A stretch of 64,000 nucleotides of DNA from JANMZO01 sp963763135 (GTDB lineage: Bacteria > Actinomycetota > Acidimicrobiia > Acidimicrobiales > JANYDT01): NCBI GenBank assembly GCA_963763135.1, contig CAVXNJ010000002.1:509904-573903 (forward strand), written 5' to 3'. Made by a program: the position numbers and the translations under genes. Below, one piece after another: positions 27,407 through 35,030 of the stretch (positions are counted from its first letter, which is position 1; the number at the start of each line of letters is the position of its first letter). The notes beneath the pieces were generated by a model that saw nothing but the letters and a program-made list of their open reading frames with translations, was not told the origin of the DNA and made no database searches.

Positions 27407-27416
27407 GGGCCGGGTC

Positions 27417-27846
27417 GCTCCGGAGTCGAAAAGGTGACCGGGGAGCGAGTTTTTGGCTCCGGAGTGTCGACTTTTGCGTCGCACTCCTGCCAACTCGCAC
27501 GGACAGTGGTGAGCTGGCCGGGGTTGCTCCGGAGTCGAAAAGGTGACTGGGGAGCGAGTTTTTGGCTCCGGAGTGTCGATTTTTGCGTCGCACTCCTGCC
27601 AACTGGCACGGACAGTGGTGAGCTGGCCGGGGTTGCTGTCCTCCGGAGTCGAAAAGGTGACTGGGGAGCGAGTTTTTGGCTCCGGAGTGTCGATTTTTGC
27701 GTCGCACTTCTGCCAACTGGCACGGACAGTGGTGAGCTGACTGGGGTTGCTGTCCTCCGGAGTCGAAAAGGTGACTGGGGAGCGAGTTTTTGGCTCCGGA
27801 GTGTCGATTTTGCGTCGCACTCCCGCAACCGGCACGGACAGTGGTG
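27417..27846. repeat. Tandem array of four 109-114-bp units with CTCCGGAG palindromes
   Basis: Units begin at 27417, 27526, 27640 and 27754. Each has a palindrome-ended core (CTCCGGAGTCGAAAAGG to TTTTTGGCTCCGGAG), then TGTCGATTTTTGCGTCGCAC and a tail containing CACGGACAGTGGTGAGCTG. Units 2-4 differ by only a few bases. The core is the same kind as the dispersed 49-nt repeats elsewhere in the window. Confidence 0.9.
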
Positions 27847-27971
27847 GCCGGGACAAAGTCTTGCGGCGCTGGGACCCGTTCCGCTCAGGAAATGCATTCC
27901 GGAGACGATTGGAGAATACGAAACGACCGATCGTCGGGGTGCCGACCCACGTGTCATGACTAGGAGAGACA

Positions 27972-28661
27972 ATGTCACTTGCCACATTGGCGGACCAGAA
28001 GCGCTCGGTCACCGCGTCGAATGGTGGATCAACGGGCATCGCTTCATCGTCGCGTTCGTCGGAGTCGATCAAACCAACTGCAGCCATCCGCACGTTCGGT
28101 GTCGACGAGATCATCGTGAGCAAGACGGACCTTCAGGGTCGCATGACCTACGTCAATGACGTGTTCCTGCGCGTCGCCGCCTACCGCGAGGCCGACGTCA
28201 TCGGCAAGCCCCACAATCTCATCCGTCACCCTGACATGCCCCGGGTCGTTTTCAGCCTGCTGTGGTCCGAGATCCAAGCCGGTCGGGAGATCTTCGCCTA
28301 CGTCAAGAACATGGCGAGTGACGGTGCGGCCTACTGGGTGTTCGCACACGTCACGCCGACGTATGTCGGGGGTTCCATTGTCGGATATCACTCCAATCGG
28401 CGTAGCCCCGAGGCGCGGGCCGTGCACGCGATCGAACCGCTGTACCGGTTGCTGCTGGCCGAAGAATCGCACCACTCGCGGCCGTCGGAAGCGATGGCGG
28501 CCTCGGGAGCGTTGATGACGGAGAAGCTGTCCCAACTGGAGATGACCTACGACGAGTTCGTCTGGTCGTTGGCCGATGCTCAAGGCGGTGCGGGTCGAGG
28601 CGGTGCGGGCCGAAGCGGTCAGGGTCGAAACGGCGCTGCTCGAAACGGAGTCGGCCGATGA
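27972..28661 (+). CDS. PAS-domain sensor protein (aerotaxis-receptor-like)
   Basis: The 229-residue soluble protein carries one PAS domain of the Aer type at about residues 40-130: IIVSKTDLQGRMTYVNDVFLRVAAY, then GKPHNLIRHPDMPRVVFSLLWSEIQAGREIFAYVKN and GAAYWVFAHVTP. In Aer this fold binds FAD and senses redox or oxygen. A helical linker follows. The C-terminus is a Gly/Arg/Asn-rich tail (about 203-229) made by a short DNA repeat of GCGGTGCGGGTCGAG type. The stop overlaps the next ATG (ATGA), so it is co-translated with the receptor-like signalling protein. Confidence 0.85.
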   Translation: MSLATLADQKRSVTASNGGSTGIASSSRSSESIKPTAAIRTFGVDEIIVSKTDLQGRMTYVNDVFLRVAAYREADVIGKPHNLIRHPDMPRVVFSLLWSEIQAGREIFAYVKNMASDGAAYWVFAHVTPTYVGGSIVGYHSNRRSPEARAVHAIEPLYRLLLAEESHHSRPSEAMAASGALMTEKLSQLEMTYDEFVWSLADAQGGAGRGGAGRSGQGRNGAARNGVGR

Positions 28662-29611
28662 GGTCAGTTCTCGAACGATCGTCACGAGGATTGAGCGCCG
28701 ACGAACGGGCCGAGCTCGAAGCGTACCGGGCGGCCTTTGCGACCTTGGCCGAGGTCTGCACCAAAGCCTCGAACGGGGATCTGGAAGCGCGGGTCCCGGA
28801 ACTTGAGGGCGATGTGCGTCTGGCCAATGTGCGCAACTCGATCAATCGACTTCTCGACCTCACGGATGCCTTTGTCCGCGAGGCGGGTGCGTCGTTGCAG
28901 GCGGCCAGCGAAGGACGCTTTCATCGCGCATTTCTGCCGCAGGGCATGCTTGGGTCGTTCCGGTCCGCGGCGCAGATGGTCAACGACGCCCGCGTCGCGA
29001 TGCACGAGACCGCAGTGCAACTGACGGATGCTGAACGCTCCCGCCTCGCCATGGCTGATGATTTCGAGATGGCGGTGCTCGGGGCCAGCGAGCAGGTGGC
29101 TGCGGCCAGCACGGAACTCGGGGCAACTGCTGACGTTCTGACGGCATCAGCTCGCGCTGCGGTCGACGAAGCCGAACGGGCCGGATCCACGATTGCGTCG
29201 CTCGGGTCGACGTCGACGAACATCCAACGCGTAGTCACAATGATCTCCGACATCGCCTCCCAAACCCGTCTCCTGGGGCTCAACGCCAGCATCGAGGCGG
29301 CGCATGCCGGAACCGCGGGAGACGGCTTTTTGGTCGTCGCCCGAGAGGTGAAGAACCTGGCCAACCAGGCTGCATCTGCCGCCGCGCAGATCGCCAATGA
29401 AGTCGCCGGGGTTCAGGCCGCGGCAGCGGAGTCGGGAGAAGTGCTCGCCCGAATATCGATGACCGTACGAGACATGCACAACCATGTCGTGGCCATCGCC
29501 ACGGCGGTGTCCGGAACCGGTGAAGTCCAGTCTGGATTTGACGGTCTGGCCCAGTTGGCCGAGGTGCTGCGCCGTGAGGTCACGGGCTTCCTCGAAGCTT
29601 TACGTACCTGA
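28658..29611 (+). CDS. Cytosolic methyl-accepting chemotaxis-type signalling protein
   Basis: The 317-residue protein has no membrane span. Its N-terminal half contains two HAMP-like stretches (NGDLEARVPELEGDVRLANVRNSINRLLDLT and an ASEGRFHRAFLPQGM region). The C-terminal half is an MCP signalling coiled coil with the hairpin tip SQTRLLGLNASIEAAHAG, then GFLVVAREVKNLANQAA. The helical arms are shorter than in classical receptors. Together with the upstream PAS protein it looks like an Aer receptor split into two genes. No che or flagellar genes lie in the window, so its output could be chemotaxis or another process. Confidence 0.87.
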   Translation: MRSVLERSSRGLSADERAELEAYRAAFATLAEVCTKASNGDLEARVPELEGDVRLANVRNSINRLLDLTDAFVREAGASLQAASEGRFHRAFLPQGMLGSFRSAAQMVNDARVAMHETAVQLTDAERSRLAMADDFEMAVLGASEQVAAASTELGATADVLTASARAAVDEAERAGSTIASLGSTSTNIQRVVTMISDIASQTRLLGLNASIEAAHAGTAGDGFLVVAREVKNLANQAASAAAQIANEVAGVQAAAAESGEVLARISMTVRDMHNHVVAIATAVSGTGEVQSGFDGLAQLAEVLRREVTGFLEALRT

Positions 29612-29784
29612 GGACGCGAAGGTCTCGACACTGTTGCGACCTCGGTCGTGAGGTCAGGTTGGGTGTCGCCCAATCTTTCGGTCATGGGAACCCAAGCCGG
29701 CGATCTGAGGCTGTGGGTCGACTCGGATCGGTGAGTTGGGTACCGGTTTGCCCCGATATGGAGGTCAACCAGGCAACGTCGGGG

Positions 29785-30354
29785 TCAGGCCAGTTCGTTT
29801 TCGGCCGAGCGTTGGGCCAACGGCAAAAACACGGCCGAGCGGTAATACGCCAACTCGGTAATGCTCTCCCGGATGTCATCGAGGGCCCGGTGGCCACCGG
29901 ATTTCCGCGGTGCCTTCTTCGCGATTTCGGGATACCAGCGACGGGCCAGCTCTTTGATTGTCGACACATCGACACTTCGGTAACTCAGGTAGTCGTCGAT
30001 CTCCCGCATAGCCGCAGCCAGGAAGCGCCGATCTGTTCCGATCGAATTGCCGCACAGAGGAACGCTGTTGGATTCCGGGATGTGCAGTTTCAAAAACTCC
30101 AGGGTCTGTACCTTCGCCTGATCCAGCGTGATCTCAGACGATTTGATCTCTTTCAGCAGCCCGCTGCGCCCGTGCATTGCGACCACGACTTCGTCCATAT
30201 GGGCGAGTTCGTCGTCGGTCGCCTGAATCACGAGATCGGGCCCCTCCGCCACGATATTCAGCTCGTCATCGGTGATGATCGTTGCGATTTCGACGATCAC
30301 ATGTCGTGACGGGTCGAGGCCGGTCATTTCCAAATCCATCCAGGCGAGCACCAT
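29785..30354 (-). CDS. orn: Oligoribonuclease
   Basis: The 189-residue 3'-5' exonuclease degrades 2-5-mer RNAs (including pGpG from c-di-GMP breakdown). DEDDh residues are visible: WMDLEMTGLD (D, E), CGNSIGTDRRFL (D), then YRSVDVSTIKEL and GGHRALDDIRESI (H, D). Length matches the family. It converges on the receptor gene with 173 bases between, in which I see no feature. Confidence 0.95.
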   Translation of the reverse strand: MVLAWMDLEMTGLDPSRHVIVEIATIITDDELNIVAEGPDLVIQATDDELAHMDEVVVAMHGRSGLLKEIKSSEITLDQAKVQTLEFLKLHIPESNSVPLCGNSIGTDRRFLAAAMREIDDYLSYRSVDVSTIKELARRWYPEIAKKAPRKSGGHRALDDIRESITELAYYRSAVFLPLAQRSAENELA

Positions 30355-30528
30355 ACGACACTACCGCCCCGCGCAATAGGTGAGCGTGAGGGTTGGTCTG
30401 TTTCGGTCAATTGGGACGAGTTTCGGGCTCAGGATTCCCTCACGGCGGTCGACGGCCTTTGCATTCGCAGTCGTGGAGGGCGTTGAGCGAATCGCTAAAT
30501 CGGTCAACGAGGGTGAGAGACTGGGCCG

Positions 30529-31716
30529 ATGGCCAGTGACTTCGACCGTAACGCCCTCGACCCCGCGGTGCTGCGGGCGTCGGTTTCAAACAAATGGAAC
30601 AAGAATGCCGCCGAAATCCTGCCGGCGTGGGTCGCCGATATGGACTTCGCGGTCGCCGGCCCGATCGCCGATCATCTCCAGCGTTATCACGACGAGCGGT
30701 TCTTCGGCTACGCGATTCCAGCTCTCTCCGACACGCTGAAGCTCGCGTATGTGAACTGGTGGGGAAAGCGGTTCGGACTGACCATTGATACCAACCTGAC
30801 CATGGTGCTTACTGAAGTGGTCCAGGCGATTCATGCCGTCACGCATACCTTTTCTGCCCCCGGCGATGGGCTTTTGATACTGACGCCGATCTACCCGCCG
30901 TTCCTTGGTGTCGTCGAGCAGCAGCAGCGTCGACTGGTGGAATACCGGATGCGGATAGTGGACGGCCAGTACCGCTTCGATGCCGAAGAGTTACGCGCGC
31001 TTATCAGTGTCGAGCGTCCGAAGATCCTGCTGTTGTGCAATCCCCACAATCCGCTCGGGCGAGTGTTCACCGAGGTCGAACTGCGCCAACTCGGAGAGCT
31101 GGCGGTGGAATTCGACATGGTGATCCTCTCCGACGAGATCCACGCAGATCTCGTCTACGCACCGAATCGACATGTACCGATCGGTACATTGAGCTCCGAG
31201 ATCGCCGAACGCACGATCACGACGTCGTCGGTCAGCAAGTCCTTCAACCTGGCTGGTCTGCGATGTGCGGTGATGTCGTTCGGATCGGCCGAGTTGAAGC
31301 AACGTTTCGATGCGCAGATCCCCGGCCACCTCCTGGGTATGGCATCGGTGCCTGGTCAACTGGCTGCTGTTGCGGCCTGGACTCACTGCTCCGATTGGTT
31401 GGAAGATTGCCTGACCCAGTTGACCGTTAACCGTGCGCTGGTGATGGAAACGTTCGCCCGCGACCTTCCGTCGGTCGGATTGGTTGCCAACGAGGCGACG
31501 TACCTTCAGTTCCTCGACTTCACCGGCTTCCCCGTGGCGCCCGACGGGCTGGTTTCAACGCGGATTCGCGAGGAGGCGTTCGTGGCAATGAACGATGGCC
31601 CGACGTTCGGAGCGGGATTGGAGTCGTTCGTCCGGCTCAACTTCGCCACCTCGACCGCCTGTTTGACCGAGATCCTCGATCGCATCGTGACCTGGGGTCA
31701 CAAGTACGCGCCCTGA
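30529..31716 (+). CDS. PLP-dependent MalY/PatB-type C-S lyase (cystathionine beta-lyase-like)
   Basis: The 395-residue fold-type I PLP enzyme shows the MalY/PatB start SNKWNKNAAEILPAWVADMDFAV. It has the cofactor-binding LLCNPHNPLGRVFTEVEL, the aspartate ILSDEIHADLVY, and the Schiff-base lysine in TTSSVSKSFNLAGLRCAVM. The C-terminal VRLNFATSTACLTEIL is typical. It probably cleaves cystathionine or other cysteine S-conjugates. ATG 30529 has GGGTGAGAG upstream. It stands alone, divergent from orn. Confidence 0.9.
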   Translation: MASDFDRNALDPAVLRASVSNKWNKNAAEILPAWVADMDFAVAGPIADHLQRYHDERFFGYAIPALSDTLKLAYVNWWGKRFGLTIDTNLTMVLTEVVQAIHAVTHTFSAPGDGLLILTPIYPPFLGVVEQQQRRLVEYRMRIVDGQYRFDAEELRALISVERPKILLLCNPHNPLGRVFTEVELRQLGELAVEFDMVILSDEIHADLVYAPNRHVPIGTLSSEIAERTITTSSVSKSFNLAGLRCAVMSFGSAELKQRFDAQIPGHLLGMASVPGQLAAVAAWTHCSDWLEDCLTQLTVNRALVMETFARDLPSVGLVANEATYLQFLDFTGFPVAPDGLVSTRIREEAFVAMNDGPTFGAGLESFVRLNFATSTACLTEILDRIVTWGHKYAP

Positions 31717-31743
31717 AGGGTGCATGTGATGTGTGGCTTTCTT

Positions 31744-31792
31744 GCTCCGGAGTCGAATAGTCGTTTTGGGACGTTCGAAGTGACTCCGGAGC
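31744..31792. repeat. 49-nt palindrome-ended CTCCGGAG repeat
   Basis: GCTCCGGAGTCG at one end mirrors CGAAGTGACTCCGGAGC at the other, separated by a short variable middle. It sits 27 bases after the MalY-type gene and before the SDR gene. It is one of seven 49-nt copies in the window. Confidence 0.85.
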
Positions 31793-31849
31793 AGCTATAG
31801 CCAGCGCTGGGTTAGCGCCCGACGACGGCGTGTCCGTAGACTCCCCGGC

Positions 31850-32635
31850 ATGACGAACCCTCGACTCACTCGCTTAAGCCGATCCATCGCCGGACGCGTG
31901 GCGGTGGTGACCGGTGCCGCCAGCGGCATGGGTCGGGCCACGGCGTTTCTCTTCGCCGATGAAGGCGCCAAGGTGGCGGTGGTAGACCGCAACGCCGAAG
32001 GGGTGCTCGCCGTCGTTGATGCCATCAAACAGGCCGGCGGGACGGCGGAAGGGTTCACGCTCGATGTGTCAGACGAAGCCGCCATCAACTCGACCGTCGC
32101 CAAGATCCGTGAGGCGCTCGGCCCGATCGATATCCTGGTCAACAACGCCGGCATCTCGATGGGCGCGCCGATCGCCAGCGACGACTGGGGCGCCGTCTGG
32201 GACATCACGATGTCGGTCAACCTCACCGCCCATGGCCGCTTGATCCGGGCCTGCCTGGCCGACCTTCAGCGCAACGCCGATGGTCGCGTGGTCAACATCG
32301 CATCGACCGAGGGTCTCGGTGCGACGCCGATGATCAGCGCCTATACCGCAGCGAAGCACGGCGTGATCGGCTTCACCCGGTCGCTCGCGGTTGAGTTGGG
32401 GGCCACCGGCGTGACCGTCAACTGCATCTGCCCCGGACCGATCAATACCGGTATGACGTCGTCCATCGTCGACGAGCACAAGACGATCTTCGCCAAACGC
32501 CGCGTTCCACTTCGCCGGTACGGGGATCCCGAGGAGGTCGCTCACGGCACGTTGAGCCTCGTACTCCCGGCTGCCAGCTACATCAACGGAGCCACGTTGG
32601 TGGTTGACGGTGGAATGACGATCAAGAACGCGTAA
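31850..32635 (+). CDS. SDR-family oxidoreductase
   Basis: The 261-residue classical short-chain dehydrogenase has TGAASGMG (nucleotide-binding glycine motif) near residue 24, NNAG near 99, the catalytic Ser in NIASTEG and YTAAKHG (Tyr, Lys), followed by PGPINTGM. The final GATLVVDGGMTI is standard for the family. Substrate cannot be told. It is 11 bases upstream of the glycosylase gene, so they may share a transcript. Confidence 0.9.
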   Translation: MTNPRLTRLSRSIAGRVAVVTGAASGMGRATAFLFADEGAKVAVVDRNAEGVLAVVDAIKQAGGTAEGFTLDVSDEAAINSTVAKIREALGPIDILVNNAGISMGAPIASDDWGAVWDITMSVNLTAHGRLIRACLADLQRNADGRVVNIASTEGLGATPMISAYTAAKHGVIGFTRSLAVELGATGVTVNCICPGPINTGMTSSIVDEHKTIFAKRRVPLRRYGDPEEVAHGTLSLVLPAASYINGATLVVDGGMTIKNA

Positions 32636-32646
32636 AGTTCGGTGCT

Positions 32647-33525
32647 ATGCCCGAGATGCCGGAAGTCGAATCGCTTGCCCGTTGGTTGTCTGAGCGGACA
32701 AGCGGGCTGACCATCACCCGGGCCGACATCCTCGCCATAAGCGCACTTAAGACCTTCGATCCACCCCTTGACGCGTTGAAGGGGCGAACGGTGACCGGCT
32801 GGTCCCGGAGGGGAAAGTTTCTCATCGCCTCCACGGTCGACGACGGCGGCGAGGTCATCTATCTCTGCATCCACCTGGCCCGCGCCGGGTGGATCCGGTG
32901 GTCCGACGAACTCAATGCGAAAGCGGCCAAGCTCACCAAAGGACCGCAAGCCCTGCGGATCGGGTTCTCCGACGGCAGCGGTTTCAACGCCACCGAAGCG
33001 GGCACTGACAAGCGACTTGGTGTTCACGTCGTACGTGACCCCGACGCGGTGGAGCACATCCGGACCCTCGGGGTCGATCCACTCGGACCCGACTTCACCG
33101 TCGAACGGTTCACGGCGATTTTGAGCGGCGCGGGTCGGGCTCAGATCAAAGGTGTGCTGACCGATCAGGGTCTGATCGCCGGAGTGGGCAACGCGTATTC
33201 CGACGAGGCGCTCCACGTGGCGCGCCTGTCGCCGTTCAAACCGTCGAACTCCTTAACGGAAGCGGAGAGGGTCGGGCTGCGCGACGCCATAGTAAGCGTA
33301 CTTACCGAAGCGCTGGAGCGCAGCGCGGGGAAGCCGGCCAGCGAGTTGAAAGATGCGAAGCGTACGGGCATGCGGGTGCATGCCCGCACCGGCCAGGCAT
33401 GCCCGGTGTGCGGTGACACGGTTCGTGAAGTCGCGTTCGCCACAAAGAGCCTGCAGTACTGCCCGACCTGCCAAACTGGGGGGAAGCCGCTGGCCGACCG
33501 GCGTCTGAGCCGCCTCCTGAAGTAG
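32647..33525 (+). CDS. Fpg/Nei-family DNA glycosylase
   Basis: The 292-residue base-excision repair enzyme begins MPEMPEVE, giving the catalytic N-terminal proline and Glu3 once Met is removed. Core landmarks include GRTVTGWSRRGKFLI and IKGVLTDQGLIAGVGNAYSDE (helix-two-turn-helix). A C-terminal zinc finger has CPVC, YCPTC and an ADRRLSRLLK tail. The usual beta-hairpin lysine region reads SRRGKFL. Whether it prefers oxidised purines (MutM) or pyrimidines (Nei) is not clear. Two of the TAAG-x4-CTTA palindromes of the window lie inside this gene. Confidence 0.9.
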   Translation: MPEMPEVESLARWLSERTSGLTITRADILAISALKTFDPPLDALKGRTVTGWSRRGKFLIASTVDDGGEVIYLCIHLARAGWIRWSDELNAKAAKLTKGPQALRIGFSDGSGFNATEAGTDKRLGVHVVRDPDAVEHIRTLGVDPLGPDFTVERFTAILSGAGRAQIKGVLTDQGLIAGVGNAYSDEALHVARLSPFKPSNSLTEAERVGLRDAIVSVLTEALERSAGKPASELKDAKRTGMRVHARTGQACPVCGDTVREVAFATKSLQYCPTCQTGGKPLADRRLSRLLK

Positions 33526-33551
33526 GCCTGCCGCTTCCGCCGGTTTTCGCT

Positions 33552-33692
33552 GCTCCGGAGCCGAAAAGTCGTTTCGGCACGTACAAAGTGACTCCGGAGT
33601 GGGGGATGTAGGCCGCGGCTTCCGGCGTTTTCGGCGTTTCGCTGCTCCGGAGTCGATAAGTCGCTTCGGCACGTACAAAGTGACTCCGGAGC
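33552..33692. repeat. Two 49-nt CTCCGGAG repeats in tandem
   Basis: Copies at 33552-33600 and 33644-33692 share TCGGCACGTACAAAGTGACT in the middle and are each palindrome-ended. They fill most of the 251-base gap between the glycosylase and the AbiEi-like gene. Confidence 0.88.
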
Positions 33693-33776
33693 AGAGCGGG
33701 GAAAGGCTGTCACACCTCGCCGCTACAGTGCAGACCATTCCCCCGATCGCAAACTTGTACGACTCAGGGGGCAACT

Positions 33777-34706
33777 ATGTCTTCGAAAACCTCGACTCTT
33801 CAGATCGAGCGTGAACTTCAGCGCCTAGCCACGATCCAGGATGGGCTCTTCTCAACGACTCAGGCGCTCACGAGCGGTGTTGGAAAGGATTCGTTGAAGA
33901 GCCGTGTTTCAAACGGTCTGGTCGAACGTTGTTTTGCAGGCGTGTATCGATTGTCGTCGACGCCAAAAACATTCGAACAGGTTTGCGTAGCCGCATGTCT
34001 AGCTACCGGCGGGGCTCTCGCCGGTACAACGGCAGGACTGATTCATGGGCTGCCCATCGGGCGTCGACCGACCGCGCCGGAAATTGTTCTTCCTCACGGA
34101 ACGCAGTATCGGAGCACTGGGATTGTTGTGCATCAGACCCGCTTCTTTCCACACACCCAGAAATGGCGTAGCGGGGTGGTGACGATACCGTCGGCGACGA
34201 TGATTGTGCTCGCCAAGGTGCTCGATCGTCACGTGCTGGCCCGATGTCTTGACCATGGCATAGCGAACGGTCTGTTCTCTATCGACGACGTCGTCGCTGA
34301 GCTGGAAGGCCGAGTGCGGTTTCGGGGTCGGCGGAACCTCTTGAGTGAATTGGCGGCCCGTTCGAACGGGAAGTTGTTGTTCAGGAGTATCAGCGAAGGC
34401 AAGGTGCTTAGTTGGATTCGACAATCTGGGCTGCCGCTGCCGGAGTCCAACGCTGCGATTGAAACTTCTCTCGGATTTTTCGAAGTGGATTTCCTTTGGC
34501 GTGGGCTGAAGGTGATCTTGGAGGTGAGCCCGTTCTACACGCACGGCTCACAGGAGCAGCAGGAGCGAGACGCCATCAAACGACGGGCGTTGATATTGGC
34601 CGGGTACTTGATCATCGAAGCGACCGATCACGACATTCAATCCTTGCGTGCATTTGCGAAAACGGCTGACGCTGTAAAGCAGCTGCTCGCTCACGGACGA
34701 TCCTGA
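33777..34706 (+). CDS. AbiEi-like wHTH plus DUF559/Vsr-like nuclease-fold protein
   Basis: The 309-residue protein is of a type common in actinobacteria. The N-terminal region (about 10-60) resembles the AbiEi antitoxin winged helix (QDGLFSTTQALTSGVGKDSLKSR is cut here, then LVERCFAGVYRL). A middle AbiEi-type domain follows (ATGGALAGTTAGLIHGL, TMIVLAKVLDRHVLARCLDHGI). The C-terminal part (about 235-300) fits the DUF559 nuclease-like fold: FFEVDFLWRGLKVILEV, H, ERDAIKRRALILAGYLIIEAT. No AbiEii toxin partner is adjacent. It is bracketed by the 49-nt repeats on both sides. Function is not established. Confidence 0.75.
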   Translation: MSSKTSTLQIERELQRLATIQDGLFSTTQALTSGVGKDSLKSRVSNGLVERCFAGVYRLSSTPKTFEQVCVAACLATGGALAGTTAGLIHGLPIGRRPTAPEIVLPHGTQYRSTGIVVHQTRFFPHTQKWRSGVVTIPSATMIVLAKVLDRHVLARCLDHGIANGLFSIDDVVAELEGRVRFRGRRNLLSELAARSNGKLLFRSISEGKVLSWIRQSGLPLPESNAAIETSLGFFEVDFLWRGLKVILEVSPFYTHGSQEQQERDAIKRRALILAGYLIIEATDHDIQSLRAFAKTADAVKQLLAHGRS

Positions 34707-35030
34707 GCCGCCGTCTGCTCCGGAGTCGATAAGTCGTTTTGGTGCGTGCAAAGTGACTCCAGAGCGGGGAGCGGGTTGGGCTTCACGTTTTCTGAGGTGC
34801 TCCGGAGCCGAAAAGTCGCTTCGGCACGTGCAAAGTGAGTCCGGAGCATTTGGGGCATCGTGTGTGAACCGTTGCGGCGGTGCTCCGGAGTCGATAAGTC
34901 GTTTCCGGACGTGCAAAGTGACTCCCGAGTGGGGAGCGGGTTGGGCTTCACGTTTTCCGAGGTGCTCCGGAGTCGATAAATCGTTTCCGGACGTGCAAAG
35001 TGACTCCGGAGCGCAACCGATCTACAAGTG
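34707..35030. other. Convergent intergenic region filled with repeats
   Basis: These 324 bases lie between the convergent AbiEi-like and amidohydrolase genes. Nearly all are covered by four 49-nt palindromic repeats and their spacers. No ORF here looks real. Confidence 0.8.
34717..35012. repeat. Four 49-nt CTCCGGAG repeats, duplicated as a 165-bp block
   Basis: Copies lie at 34717-34765, 34799-34847, 34882-34930 and 34964-35012. The spacer after copies 1 and 3 is nearly identical (GGGGAGCGGGTTGGGCTTCA and onward), so the pair of repeats plus spacer was duplicated with a 165-base period. Copy 3 has one change in its right arm (ACTCCCGAG). Confidence 0.9.

Larger units (their letters stand above)
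27285..27971. other. Repeat-filled intergenic region upstream of the helicase
   Basis: This stretch of 687 bases lies between divergent genes. It holds a 46-bp direct duplication (27295-27340 and 27361-27406), then a four-unit tandem array (27417-27846), and finally about 120 unique bases with the promoter and GAGAGAC ribosome site of the PAS gene at 27972. I see no gene. Confidence 0.75.

Noticed and set aside
26124..27437. 437-residue plus-strand open frame
   Set aside because: Antisense to the helicase, Arg/Gly-rich and continuing into repeat DNA; no recognisable motif.
27285..27716. 144-codon N-terminal extension of the helicase
   Set aside because: It is translated repeat DNA (HSGAKNSLPSHLFDSG-like units), and the helicase has a natural start at 27284.
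27417..27846. CRISPR array
   Set aside because: Units are 109-114 bases and similar along their whole length, with no unique spacers and no cas genes; it is a plain tandem repeat.
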